Source of the DNA: Acidobacteriota bacterium
Lineage (GTDB): Bacteria; Acidobacteriota; Blastocatellia; Pyrinomonadales; Pyrinomonadaceae
Length of the DNA stretch: 64,000 bases
NCBI GenBank assembly: GCA_019639195.1
Contig: JAHBSI010000001.1
Location: 992,001 to 1,056,000 of the forward strand
Direction: 5' to 3'
The notes beneath the pieces were generated by a model, which was given only the letters and a program-made list of their open reading frames with translations, was not told where the DNA came from and searched no databases. The position numbers were made by a program, and so were the translations under genes. Of the stretch, positions 18,379-28,024 are shown one piece after another; within the stretch, counting starts at the first letter, position 1; the number at the start of each line of letters is the position of its first letter.

Positions 18379-19379
18379 CAAAGCTCGACAGCCTCTACAT
18401 GGCCTACTAGATCACCTCGTCGATTCTTGATCGGCATCGGCGAAAGATCGGGCATCGCGTCTGATTCCAAAATTCCAAGTTTCTTGAGGATTGCGACCGC
18501 AACCACCGGCCGCCCACGCATATCGTCGCCATCGGCTATCTTCAGAGCTATTCCTAGCCCGCTCGGATACTTTTCAGATGGCAAGATACCGCAAGACCAA
18601 ACGCCGTCAGCACCGACCTTTGAAATGAGAGAGCCATTTCCTGCCCGCATCAGCATCGTATCAAGCCGCGTGGTGCCGCCGATCAGTTCCGGATACTCCG
18701 TCATCGCCGCGACAATGCGCTTGCACGCTGCCTGCGTGATCTCAGGAAACCGAACAGGGTTCACGAGGTTCACGAAGCTCTTTGCCATCGCCGCGACAGG
18801 AAGACAAAAATTCGGAGCTGCGCATCCGTCCGTTCCTAGCGAGAGCTCTTCGGTCTCAGCAAAATCCTTCAGACAGCGAAGGATCCGGCCCTGAATACGA
18901 TTCTCCGGCGATTCATACTGATCGATTCCCGAGCCGATATGCTTTGCAAAGGCAAGCATTGCCGCGTGTTTTCCCGAGCAGTTATTGTGCAGCTGCGTCG
19001 GTTCTTCGCCCGCGCGCTTCATTCGCGAAGTGGTTGCAGAATCGAACGGAAAATGTGTCCCACAGCGAAGATCTTTCTCGCTGAGACCTGCTTTCTCGAG
19101 CATCGAAGCCGCGATCTCGACGTGCATATCTTCGCCGGAGTGTGATGCTACGGCCAAGGCGACCTCTTTCTCGCTGTATCCGAAGGCGTCAGCGGCGCCA
19201 CTCGTCAGATTCGGAATAAATTGGAACGGTTTTGCTGCCGACCGAAAATATGTGGCCACCGAGGGATCGCCCTTTGAGAGCACGACACTGCCTTCGCCGT
19301 CGATCGCCAAAAGGTGGCCTGCGTGCACCGATTCAACACACTGGCCGCGATAAACATTTGCGAGAATTTCTGCTTTCAT
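18378..19379 (-). CDS. asparaginase II (Rhizobium etli AnsA-like family)
   Basis: A 333-residue protein. The motifs RSAAKPFQ (Ser-x-x-Lys), SHSGEDMH, NNCSGKHAAM and DGCAAPNF are those of the thermolabile asparaginase II family, unrelated to the type I/II threonine-dependent asparaginases of enteric bacteria. It hydrolyses asparagine to aspartate and ammonia; lack of a signal peptide places it in the cytoplasm. It is followed by the acetyltransferase gene and preceded, after five bases, by recN. Confidence 0.92.
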   Translation of the reverse strand: MKAEILANVYRGQCVESVHAGHLLAIDGEGSVVLSKGDPSVATYFRSAAKPFQFIPNLTSGAADAFGYSEKEVALAVASHSGEDMHVEIAASMLEKAGLSEKDLRCGTHFPFDSATTSRMKRAGEEPTQLHNNCSGKHAAMLAFAKHIGSGIDQYESPENRIQGRILRCLKDFAETEELSLGTDGCAAPNFCLPVAAMAKSFVNLVNPVRFPEITQAACKRIVAAMTEYPELIGGTTRLDTMLMRAGNGSLISKVGADGVWSCGILPSEKYPSGLGIALKIADGDDMRGRPVVAVAILKKLGILESDAMPDLSPMPIKNRRGDLVGHVEAVEL

Positions 19380-19384
19380 TTTAG

Positions 19385-21049
19385 TTATCTTGATGCTGCG
19401 AGCATCGCTTTTGCGTTCTCACGAGCTGCCTTCGTTATCTCGCTTCCTGCGAGCATTCGTGCGACCTCCTCAACTCGTTCTTCTCTGCTGAGCTCGCGGA
19501 CGGTGATCGATGTTTTGTTCCCTTTCGTTGTCTTCTCAACGACGAAATGATGGTCGGCGAGCGATGCGATCTGCGGCTGATGTGTAACGCAAAGCACTTG
19601 CTGCTCTGCCGAAAGCTTCTGTAAACGTCGCCCGACCGCTTCTGCGACGCGCCCTCCGATGCCGATGTCGATCTCGTCAAAGACCGCCGTTCGCCGGACC
19701 TCCTTCTTGCCGCTAACCGTCCTTAGAACGAGCATCAGACGCGAAACCTCGCCTCCTGACGCAACCTTTGCCAGCGGACGCGGAGGCTCTCCCGGATTTG
19801 CGGAAAAATAGAACTCGACCAGTTCGGTACCGTCCGCAGAGAAAGCGTCTCGCTCTGTAAAGCGGATCTCAAACATTGCCTTTTCGAGTGCGACGAACCC
19901 GAGCTCCTTTTCGACAGCAGCCTTGAATTTTTCGGCTCCCACGACTCTCATCCTCGAAAGCTTCTCCGCACACTTTCTGTACCGAGCCTCGGCCGCGGCT
20001 AGCTGCACCGACAGCTCTTTTTCTCTGAAGCCCGCCAACTCGATCGAATCGAGTTTTGCCCGCGACTTCTCAAGATGATCCAGAACGGCCTCGATCGTGC
20101 CGCCGTACTTTCGCTTCAGGCGGGAGAGTTCCGCGAGCCGCATCTCTATTTCATCGATCCGGCCCGGAGCGACTTCAAGCGTCGAGCGAAATCGCCGTGC
20201 TGTTGCGGCAAGCTCCTCGACCACGACGCGTGCGGACGCGATGCCTTCCGCAAAATCCCTGAACTCGCTCTCGAATTCCGCAAGCTCCGAAAGACGCCGT
20301 GATGCACGTTCGAGCGTTGTCGTCGTCGAGAGATCTGCGTCGTAAAGTACGTCGGATAGTTCGTCGCTCGCCGCCGCAAGTTTTTCGGAGTTCACCACGC
20401 GAAGCTTCTCAGCTCCAAGCTCCTCTTCCTCACCGAACCTGATGCCGGCACGCTCTATTTCATCGATCTCGAACCGCAGGATGTCCAATGAACGCAGCTT
20501 TGCAGACTCATCCTCGTTGAGTTCGTTCAACTCGCGTCGAATCTCCGCCCAGTCTCGAAATGCGTCGGTGGTAGCGGCTAGCTCTTTTTCAACGCCGGCT
20601 GCCGCATCCAGCATAACGAGGTGATTCCGCGGATCATAGAGCATCGCCTGTTCGCCTTGGCCGCTGATGTCGGCAAAAAGGTGGCCGATACGCTTTAAGA
20701 AGTTCTGCGTAACAAGACGGTCGTTGACGAAGACGCGGTTCTTACCTGCCGCCGACAACTCACGCCGCACGATGATCTCATCGTCCGCGACCTCCACGCC
20801 TGCCTCGGCAAATGCTACGGCGGCGTCATCGGGCAGCACAAGAGAAAAGACACCTTCGATGCGAGCGGAAGATTCTCCCTGCTTGATCAGATCAGAAGAA
20901 ATGCGTTCGCCTGAAAGTGCGCCGAGGCCGTCGATGATGATCGATTTTCCGGAACCGGTTTCGCCCGTCAATAGATTCAGCCCTTCGCCGAACTCGATCT
21001 CGAGGTCGTCGATCAGGGCGATATTATTGATCTTGAGCAAACGCAGCAC
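19385..21049 (-). CDS. recN: DNA repair protein RecN
   Basis: A 554-residue SMC-like ATPase. The start is taken as a GTG at 21049 giving MLRLLKINNIALID, which aligns with RecN N-termini; an ATG 45 bases earlier would overlap the upstream gene. Walker A is GETGSGKSI, and the C-terminal half has KVASGGEVSRLMLVLR (signature) and FDEIDIGIGG (Walker B). The middle (about 150-350) is a coiled coil rich in Glu and Arg. RecN holds broken DNA ends together during recombination repair. Confidence 0.95.
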   Translation of the reverse strand: MLRLLKINNIALIDDLEIEFGEGLNLLTGETGSGKSIIIDGLGALSGERISSDLIKQGESSARIEGVFSLVLPDDAAVAFAEAGVEVADDEIIVRRELSAAGKNRVFVNDRLVTQNFLKRIGHLFADISGQGEQAMLYDPRNHLVMLDAAAGVEKELAATTDAFRDWAEIRRELNELNEDESAKLRSLDILRFEIDEIERAGIRFGEEEELGAEKLRVVNSEKLAAASDELSDVLYDADLSTTTTLERASRRLSELAEFESEFRDFAEGIASARVVVEELAATARRFRSTLEVAPGRIDEIEMRLAELSRLKRKYGGTIEAVLDHLEKSRAKLDSIELAGFREKELSVQLAAAEARYRKCAEKLSRMRVVGAEKFKAAVEKELGFVALEKAMFEIRFTERDAFSADGTELVEFYFSANPGEPPRPLAKVASGGEVSRLMLVLRTVSGKKEVRRTAVFDEIDIGIGGRVAEAVGRRLQKLSAEQQVLCVTHQPQIASLADHHFVVEKTTKGNKTSITVRELSREERVEEVARMLAGSEITKAARENAKAMLAASR

Positions 21050-21057
21050 TACTAAAA

Positions 21058-22365
21058 TTACACCTTCGGCAACAGGCCCTCGCCTTTCGCCCACATCCCG
21101 CCTGAAAAGATCGCGTCCGGCTCAAAACGTTCAGTGAGATCCTTTGCCTTCCAGTCTATATCACGATCCATCTTGTAGAAATAGAATTCAGCTAGCTTGC
21201 CCGGTGCCAGGTTGCCGAACCTCTGGACCACGTAAAACCCGGCCGCGTCAAACTCCTCAAGCCCTCGAAGCCCGTTGACACTTCCTACACGAGCTATTCT
21301 GATCGATGTCGTAAAACTCGCCCGCCGGCGTGCCGAAACCAGTGCCAGATCTACCACAGCATTCGAACCTTTGCCGTTTGGTGCACGGCGAGCGTTCCTA
21401 AAGATAAAGTTTACCAGCGTTCCCGATCCATTGTGCGGAAGCGTGTCATACAGCTGCGTCGAGCCCGCGGCCTCCGAGCCGGTCGCCAGTGAAGAGAATG
21501 CGGTCATTATCGCGATGAAATTGATCTTGGCCAGATACAATTCCTTTTGTCCGACGAGAGCTCCCGTCTCAATGAGTATGACGGGAGTGCCCCAGGCAGA
21601 GAAATTATCGCCGAATGCGGTCGGTGTCCAATCGTCGCCGTAGCGGGCGATATGTCCCCGAATGAACGGCTCGATGGCCTTTACCATTGCGGAAACGATC
21701 CGTTTGTTTCTAAGCATTCCATCGGTTTCGGTCTTTGCCTCGTCTCCGTAAACAACAAGAAAGGAGATCGACGCTTGTTTTCCGGAACGTCCAACCGCGG
21801 TCAACTCCTGCTGATTGTGAAGGTTAAAGGCAATGCTCGGGCGCCATTGCTGCTGGAGCGACTTGAGAAGGCGAGCTTCCGGCGTTGCCAGATTCAAAGC
21901 ATCGCGATTAATATCGATGCCCTGCAAATTTCGGCGCGTGTAGAGTTCCGCTCCGTCGGGGTTGAGCATCGGCACCGCCCGTATCGTAAGCTTCGTTGAA
22001 AGCTCTTTGACCCAAGGCATGTCCTTGTGCGTCTCAAGATACGAGAATATGTCAATGAGTGCAGACGTCGCCGTCGGTTCATCGCCATGCATTTGCGACC
22101 AAAGAAAGACCTTCATCGGTCCGCTGCCGAACTCCATCTGGTAGATCTCGCGGTCCGCGTTGCTGCGTCCGATCTCAGCGATCTTTACTCCCTGAGCTCG
22201 CAGTTTCTCCAAATATACTTTCAGATCAGAATGGCGAACATCCGACGGTTCCTTGTCCGTGATATGCGTGGAATCCCACGCATCAGCTAGTTCCTGCGGC
22301 GTTTGAGCGTTGATGGTAAAAGACACAAATATTGCGATCAGGGATGAAAGAATCGCTTTCCTCAT
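21058..22365 (-). CDS. secreted M14 zinc carboxypeptidase
   Basis: A 435-residue protein with a signal peptide (1-20, ending INAQ). Zinc ligands are in SQMHGDEP (HxxE) and in FNLHNQQ; PMLNPDGAELYTRRN carries the substrate-binding arginine region, and VILIETGALVG holds the catalytic Glu. Residues 300-435 form an extra C-terminal domain. The enzyme would trim C-terminal residues from peptides outside the inner membrane. It lies eight bases upstream of recN without an obvious functional link. Confidence 0.92.
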   Translation of the reverse strand: MRKAILSSLIAIFVSFTINAQTPQELADAWDSTHITDKEPSDVRHSDLKVYLEKLRAQGVKIAEIGRSNADREIYQMEFGSGPMKVFLWSQMHGDEPTATSALIDIFSYLETHKDMPWVKELSTKLTIRAVPMLNPDGAELYTRRNLQGIDINRDALNLATPEARLLKSLQQQWRPSIAFNLHNQQELTAVGRSGKQASISFLVVYGDEAKTETDGMLRNKRIVSAMVKAIEPFIRGHIARYGDDWTPTAFGDNFSAWGTPVILIETGALVGQKELYLAKINFIAIMTAFSSLATGSEAAGSTQLYDTLPHNGSGTLVNFIFRNARRAPNGKGSNAVVDLALVSARRRASFTTSIRIARVGSVNGLRGLEEFDAAGFYVVQRFGNLAPGKLAEFYFYKMDRDIDWKAKDLTERFEPDAIFSGGMWAKGEGLLPKV

Positions 22366-22406
22366 AGGGTTTTCAAGATATGACCGTAAGGTCCAGTATA
22401 TTCAAT

Positions 22407-23519
22407 TTAGCGAGCACCGCCGGAGCCGGTATTTCGCAGTTCATCATAAAGCTTTTCGTGCCCGTTGATGAACCGCTCAAGCGAGAATTCCTTTGCGGCA
22501 CGTTCCCTTAGGCTTGCTCCGACCGTCTCTCGAAGTTCGGGACTCGCGAGCATTTCAGAGATCGCCGCCGCCATCGCGACCGGCTCATTTACGGGCACAA
22601 GAAGCTTTGGGTCACTGATAAGAGTTTTTGCACCTTCCGTTCGGGTCGCGATCACTGCCTTTTTAGATGCCATTGCCTCGAGCATTGCCAGGCCAAAACT
22701 CTCAGAGTGCGAAGGCGAAACGAAAACATCCGCCGCCGCAAAGGCCGGTCGCGTATCCTCGATCCAATCGAGCCATGTAAAACTTTTCTCGATCCCGAGA
22801 GTTCTTGCAAGACGTCGCAATTCACGCCGAAATCGACTGCCGCTCGAATTGTCCACGCCCGTAATGCAAAAATGTGCATCCGGAACCTTTTTCACGACCT
22901 CAGCAGCAGCAAGAACAAGATCGATCTGGCCTTTTAGCGGCTTGAGTTCACCGATGGCAAGGACAAGCGGTGCCTCGATCGGTATCTTGTGAAAAGCTCG
23001 GAATTCACGCCCAAGTTCTTCAGCGTTCTCGGGGATCGAGACATCAAGCCCGTTCGGGATCGTGTGTATCTTATTGCGTGGAAAGATGTTAGCGAGTTCG
23101 ACGGCAACCGCCGGAGAGACTGCGACCGCGGCATCGACGTTCTTGAGAGCGATCCTGTGAAATGGCTTTAACGGAAAAAGCACATGGCGCGTGATCACAA
23201 GTTTTGTTCGATTCGCGATTCGAGCAGCCACGGATGCGGCCAGATAATCGCGTGCGACGTGCGCGTGGACGATATCGATGTCGTTTGCTTGAATAAAGCG
23301 TGCCATTCGCTTTGCGCTGAACATTCCAAACGAATTTCGGATCGAGACGAACAGAATTTTCTCTTTGGGAAGAAAATCAAGTCGTTCCTGCCACTGATTC
23401 GTTGGACGGATCGCGGCAAAGACCTCGTGGCCGCGTTCGGTAAGTCCAAAGGCCAGGTCGCGAAAATGGCGTTCGCCTCCGCCAAAATTCTTTGCAGATG
23501 TTATTTGTAGGATCCGCAT
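22407..23519 (-). CDS. GT4-family glycosyltransferase
   Basis: A 370-residue GT-B enzyme starting at MRILQITSAKNFGGGERH. The N-terminal half has the acceptor-side DIVHAHVARDY, and the C-terminal half has the donor-binding SPSHSESFGLAMLEAMA with the E-x7-E retaining motif. It would transfer a sugar from a nucleotide donor onto a lipid or glycan at the cytoplasmic face. No other glycan genes are adjacent. Confidence 0.9.
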   Translation of the reverse strand: MRILQITSAKNFGGGERHFRDLAFGLTERGHEVFAAIRPTNQWQERLDFLPKEKILFVSIRNSFGMFSAKRMARFIQANDIDIVHAHVARDYLAASVAARIANRTKLVITRHVLFPLKPFHRIALKNVDAAVAVSPAVAVELANIFPRNKIHTIPNGLDVSIPENAEELGREFRAFHKIPIEAPLVLAIGELKPLKGQIDLVLAAAEVVKKVPDAHFCITGVDNSSGSRFRRELRRLARTLGIEKSFTWLDWIEDTRPAFAAADVFVSPSHSESFGLAMLEAMASKKAVIATRTEGAKTLISDPKLLVPVNEPVAMAAAISEMLASPELRETVGASLRERAAKEFSLERFINGHEKLYDELRNTGSGGAR

Positions 23520-23559
23520 AACCGACGACAAGGAAGTATAGCAAGCCCGCGGATATGAC

Positions 23560-23605
23560 AAAAAATACGCTGCTCGGGCCATTTGTTGGCCATCCGAGCA
23601 GCGTA
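23560..23605 (-). terminator. rho-independent terminator downstream of the TonB-dependent receptor gene
   Basis: A 12-bp stem (tacgctgctcgg / ccgagcagcgta) with an internal gcc/ggc pairing is followed on the minus strand by six T. It lies between the receptor stop and the glycosyltransferase start. Confidence 0.9.
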
Positions 23606-23649
23606 ATGTTTTCGAAGGACAAGCGGGTGAATTGCCCGCTCGCTCTCCG

Positions 23650-26600
23650 TTAGAAATAGAGCCGAGCTCCGAGCTGCATCTGGAAGACCTGGCTTCCCGG
23701 ATTCAGGCCCGAGAGGTTCAGTTTTCCATAGTTCGATGCGGACGTATTCTGCTGGATCGTATTCAGGAAGTTAATATTCGTCGGGCCGAACAAACCGCAG
23801 TTCGCCGCCGTGTTCGAACAGAAGTTCGTCGTAGCCGAGCCGCCAAACTGATTGTTCGAAAGATTCAGAATATTAAAGAACTCCGCCGATATCGCAAGAC
23901 GGCGAGTTTCGCCGAACTTAAAGCTCTTCTGCACTCGCATATCAACATCGTAGATCGGACGATTCGTGTAGTAGTTCCTCTTCAGTTCTACCCCGGGAAC
24001 GATCATCGGACGCTCTGTCGAGTTGCCGTCGCCGTTAAGGTCAGAGCCGACGCGGGCATCGATCGGCGAACCGGAACGCAGGCGAATGGCACTTGATACC
24101 TCAAAGTCGTACGGAAGGAAGAAGATCGGGTTCGCAACGAACTGATGCCGCCGATCGAGCTTAGAGTTGTAGTACTCACCGCGAAGGTCGTAGGGATTCG
24201 AGTAAAGCACACCGCCGGAATCGCGTTCGTTGTCATCATCAGATAGTGAACGTGAGAGTGTGTAGTAGAGATTTACTCTCATCCATTTCTGCTTGTAGTT
24301 CGCACGGAACGTAAGAGCCCGATAGAGCGAGCGTGCAGATGAATCGCGCAGTTGCAGAGTTCCGATATTCCTTAGCGGACGATTGTTACGATTAACAAGC
24401 ACACGTCCACTCACCGGATCAACGCCGGTCGGTGCCGGAAGGTTGATATCGCGGTTCCGCTGCAGGTGTATCGTATTAACCTGCGAATAGTCGAGACCGA
24501 GCGTCAAGTTCTTGTTGAACTGATGCTCGACACCAAAGCCGAACTGGAACGATTCAGGATTCTTGAAATCAGGTGTGATACCGATAAAGTTCGCACCCTG
24601 GAAGATCCCGAGGTTTGCCGGCGGACTTGTTGTCGCAGCCAGGATAGCCGACTGTATAGCAGACATTTGAGTTGGGCTGATGATCGGCAAATTGCTGAGC
24701 GACGATGTGTTCAGATCGATACCGAGGATCGCGAACTGACGATACACCGTGTTCGGCGTAAAGCCCGTTCCGCCCATGATCGCCACGTACTGTGGGTTGG
24801 CGGCATCAAATGCTGCCTGGTTAAAGCCGGTAGCGCTGAAAGCCGGTGAACCAAGCGTCACCGAAAGATCGCCAGCCGGGTCACGGAAGTTGTTATACGG
24901 AGCCGCCAGGACGATGAGCGGTGTGCGTGCAAAATACCTGCCGGCAAAGCCGCGGATCACCGTTCGTCCATTACCCCAAGGATCATAGGCGAAACCAAGG
25001 CGAGGACCCCATTCATTCTGGCTGTCCGGGATCTGTGCCGGGTCAATGCCTTTGCCGCCAAGCATCGGGAACGACGTGTTCTTGATGAGTGTCAGCACCG
25101 GCGTGTTATTCGCTTCAGCCTCAGGATTGAATTGCTTCTCAAAGCGAAGCCCGAAATTCAACGTGAGCTTGTTGTTCACACGCCACGAATCTTGTGCGAA
25201 TGCAGCAACTTCAGTTACTCCAAATCCGGCCGCAAGGTTACCGACCTGCCGGTTGTAGCGAGCCGTCGTCGTATCGAACCTTCCGCGGAAGGTTGCGGTC
25301 CGAGTTACTCCAAGTGCGTCAAGAATCGCAGTTGTTGAACTGAGGCCAGAGAACGTGAAAACACCTGTCTGGTTGAATCCGAACGTTTGCTCAGCCCTAA
25401 TGCGGCTGAACTCGCCGCCGAACTTGATCGTATGCGATCCCTTCAGATATGTAAGGCTGTCGGCAAATTGGAGCCGTTTATCGAACTGCGTCGTTGGCAG
25501 GAAGTTACGCGTGCCATACGTGCCGATCGACGTGTTAATGTCGGCGACAAGCTCATTCGGCACACGCGGCCGCTCTTCATACGCCCATTGACCGCGAAAT
25601 TCGTTGATCCAGTTCGAGCTGAGCGTTGAAATAAGCTGAGCAACGACAATGTGGTTCCGATCCTGCTCCGTACCGTTGGTCGAGAGCGAGTTAAGCGTTG
25701 TCGGATCGAGGGCCGTCTCACCCGTTGAGACCGCATTCAACGCCTTATTTGTCGCAAAGTTATAGCGAATATTGAAACGATTTGCGTTGTTAAGGTTCCA
25801 GTCGATCTTGCCCAAGACCGCATATGCATCGTTGGTCTGCTGGAATTGCACTTCGTTCGAACGATAAAAACCAAATGCTTCCTGCTGCGAAGGCGTTACG
25901 GACGAGATGCCGATCAGATTCTGATAAAGAACCTGACGCGGTGCACGAAAACGCTGCTGTTCGTAGCTCGCAAAGTAAAAGAGCTTGTCCTTGATGATCG
26001 GACCGCCAACTGAACCGCCGAACTGATGCTGCGTCGGTGCAAGCGTTGCCTGCAGGCCGAGGGCATTGAGCCGCTGATCGGCAAGAGCCTTCGCAAAGCC
26101 ATTCGCACGGGCGAGTTGCTTAGGACGGAGCAGGTAAAAGGCCGAACCATGGACCGCATTTGTGCCGGACTTGGTAACCGCGTTGACGATACCGCCTGAG
26201 CTGCGCCCGAATTCTGCCGAGTATCCGGCGGCAACCACCTGAAATTCCTGAATGGATTCCTGGGGCAGTGTGAAGGCCGAATTCGAGCGTTCACCACCGC
26301 GGATGCCGCCAAAGAACGGCTGATTGTAATCAACGCCGTCAACGTTGATGTTCGAGTTGATACCGCGTTGCCCGCTCAGCGAGATCTGGCCGCGCGATGG
26401 ATCGACCTGTGCGGTCGGCGTTAGCGTAACGAAATCCTGGAAGCGGCGTCCGTTGATCGGCAAATTCTGAATTGCCTGGCCGCTTTGCACCGCGTCGAAG
26501 TTGCTCGTCGTCGTCTGCACAGCCTCATCGTTGACCTCGACGACCGCGCTTACGCCGCCGGCGGCCATCTTGATATTTGCATCAACCGTACGGCCGACAA

Positions 26601-26904
26601 CGGCCGTAACTTCTAGCTTCGCTTCGCCGAAACCGCTCGCGGTCGAATTTATCTCATACACGCCGGGCTGCAGGAGAACGAATTTGTAAACTCCGTCTGA
26701 ACCGGTCGTTGCAGTCTGTTTTAGATTGGTGGCTTTGCTTGTCAAGGTGACGGTCGCGTTCGGAATTACAGCTCCGTTCGGGTCCGACACCGTTCCCGTG
26801 ATCTGGCCAGTGCTCGCCTGCGATTGGGCAAAAGCCATCCCCGCAAGTGAGAGCACTGCCAGCACGGTCATCGCAAGCAGTTTGTTAAAGAATAGTTTGG
26901 ACAT
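23650..26904 (-). CDS. Oar-like TonB-dependent receptor with carboxypeptidase-regulatory domain
   Basis: A 1084-residue outer-membrane protein. The ATG at 26904 is preceded by GAGG nine bases away. A signal peptide (1-27, ending MAFAQ) leads into a carboxypeptidase-regulatory Ig-like domain (about 32-115; GQITGTVSDPNGAVIPNA). A plug domain with NLPINGRRFQDFVTLTP and a 700-residue beta-barrel ending in the aromatic LGARLYF follow. This architecture is strongly expanded in Acidobacteria. It imports large substrates using TonB energy; the substrate is unknown, and no partner gene is adjacent. Confidence 0.94.
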   Translation of the reverse strand: MSKLFFNKLLAMTVLAVLSLAGMAFAQSQASTGQITGTVSDPNGAVIPNATVTLTSKATNLKQTATTGSDGVYKFVLLQPGVYEINSTASGFGEAKLEVTAVVGRTVDANIKMAAGGVSAVVEVNDEAVQTTTSNFDAVQSGQAIQNLPINGRRFQDFVTLTPTAQVDPSRGQISLSGQRGINSNINVDGVDYNQPFFGGIRGGERSNSAFTLPQESIQEFQVVAAGYSAEFGRSSGGIVNAVTKSGTNAVHGSAFYLLRPKQLARANGFAKALADQRLNALGLQATLAPTQHQFGGSVGGPIIKDKLFYFASYEQQRFRAPRQVLYQNLIGISSVTPSQQEAFGFYRSNEVQFQQTNDAYAVLGKIDWNLNNANRFNIRYNFATNKALNAVSTGETALDPTTLNSLSTNGTEQDRNHIVVAQLISTLSSNWINEFRGQWAYEERPRVPNELVADINTSIGTYGTRNFLPTTQFDKRLQFADSLTYLKGSHTIKFGGEFSRIRAEQTFGFNQTGVFTFSGLSSTTAILDALGVTRTATFRGRFDTTTARYNRQVGNLAAGFGVTEVAAFAQDSWRVNNKLTLNFGLRFEKQFNPEAEANNTPVLTLIKNTSFPMLGGKGIDPAQIPDSQNEWGPRLGFAYDPWGNGRTVIRGFAGRYFARTPLIVLAAPYNNFRDPAGDLSVTLGSPAFSATGFNQAAFDAANPQYVAIMGGTGFTPNTVYRQFAILGIDLNTSSLSNLPIISPTQMSAIQSAILAATTSPPANLGIFQGANFIGITPDFKNPESFQFGFGVEHQFNKNLTLGLDYSQVNTIHLQRNRDINLPAPTGVDPVSGRVLVNRNNRPLRNIGTLQLRDSSARSLYRALTFRANYKQKWMRVNLYYTLSRSLSDDDNERDSGGVLYSNPYDLRGEYYNSKLDRRHQFVANPIFFLPYDFEVSSAIRLRSGSPIDARVGSDLNGDGNSTERPMIVPGVELKRNYYTNRPIYDVDMRVQKSFKFGETRRLAISAEFFNILNLSNNQFGGSATTNFCSNTAANCGLFGPTNINFLNTIQQNTSASNYGKLNLSGLNPGSQVFQMQLGARLYF

Positions 26905-27493
26905 TTTTATGTACCTCAATAAGGTATTTGATCTGATCTAAATAGCACACTCGCCGGCCGCGTTGAGATATTCGGCGGACAAGGAACGAAATTATGGATA
27001 CTTCTTTCGAATTTCGGATAAAGGGCGGTCGCCCCGATCGTTCTGAAATAAAGCATCCGCACCAAGGAACTTAGCCTTTTACGGCTATTGGCCCGTCCTA
27101 ATCGGACGGCCGATAAGCCTACGGTTCAACATTACGTTCAGCGTTCGTTAAAGGACAAGAGCTGAGGCCCGTTCTCGTAACACTTATGCAACTTGAATAC
27201 CGACAATGTAGAACCAAATCATTTCTTTTTCAAGCTGATTTCGCTGTTTTTTTTCGCGGTGCGGAAACTTTAGCTTAAAACTCGATGATTATTTGATTGA
27301 CATCTGTAATCATTCGTGTTACAAAATACTCGGAATGGGGTAGGTCAGTCGGTCAAAATGCTCTGATTTTGTGTGCGTACTGAGGATACTTGACTTTTTT
27401 GTAATATTGAATAAGATTGTTCGGCGCAGTTCGATCGATCTTGGCCACCAAGGACTTCCGAATTGTGTTTTTATAAGGAAATAGGGGGAAATA
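26905..27493. other. 589-bp divergent intergenic region
   Basis: It separates the receptor gene (minus) from the PilZ-like gene (plus) and is AT-richer than the flanking genes. A long imperfect hairpin lies at about 27080-27122 (ggcccgtcc / ggacggcc core extended by tattggcc / ggccgata). A plus-strand promoter is at 27297-27325. No credible open frame is present. It may hold a long leader for the receptor mRNA or a small RNA. Confidence 0.5.
27297..27325 (+). promoter_or_regulatory. sigma70-type promoter of the PilZ-like gene
   Basis: TTGACA is followed after 17 bases by TACAAA (four of six -10 positions). Transcription would begin near 27332, leaving about 160 untranslated bases before the ATG at 27494. 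Confidence 0.6.
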
Positions 27494-27895
27494 ATGGCAG
27501 ACGTAGAATACACTACTTCATCATACAAAACGCCATTGCACCAACGCATTACTGCAAGCATGCCTGTAAGGGCAACGTGGGTTGACGCTGAAACCGGACG
27601 AACGATAAAGGTTGACGGCTTAACGGAGAATGTCGGGGAGGCGAGTGCTCTCGTCAATCTCGAGGTCCTTCCGCCTGTGGGAAGCAAAGTTCGCCTGAAG
27701 ATCCTCGGAGACGACAAACCGATCATCGATGTCAAAACTGAGGTAATTCGTGTAGAACGCGATCCCAGCAAACCCATGGCCGCTCTTTCTGTTCTTGAGA
27801 ATTTGAAGAAATGGAAAGAAACGGCGATGTCAGAGGCTCAGGCTTGGGTGACGAGGCATTGGCAACTTAATTACGAAGAGGAGTGGGTTAATTAG
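27494..27895 (+). CDS. PilZ-like domain protein
   Basis: A 133-residue protein with a strong AGGGGGA ribosome binding site. It shares the DGLTENVG core and the VGSKVRLKI strand with the PilZ-like protein at 983-1348, so the two are paralogues. The first arginine box is broken (HQRITASMPVR lacks RxxxR), and the second box is NVGEAS with neither the canonical Ser nor the closing Gly. Binding of cyclic di-GMP is therefore doubtful. A C-terminal helix rich in Trp and Glu follows. A terminator ends the transcript. Confidence 0.7.
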   Translation: MADVEYTTSSYKTPLHQRITASMPVRATWVDAETGRTIKVDGLTENVGEASALVNLEVLPPVGSKVRLKILGDDKPIIDVKTEVIRVERDPSKPMAALSVLENLKKWKETAMSEAQAWVTRHWQLNYEEEWVN

Positions 27896-27924
27896 CTTTT
27901 CTTTTTCGTTATCATAAACAAAGG

Positions 27925-27958
27925 GCGGAAAGGTCATAACAGATCTTTCCGCTTTTTT
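27925..27958 (+). terminator. rho-independent terminator after the PilZ-like gene
   Basis: An 8-bp stem (gcggaaag / ctttccgc) is followed by six T, 30 bases after the stop codon. Confidence 0.92.
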
Positions 27959-28024
27959 GTCTTTTGCCGCATACTTCTTTTGTGAAGCCAACTCTTGCCC
28001 GCAATTTTGGCATCATTATTCAGA

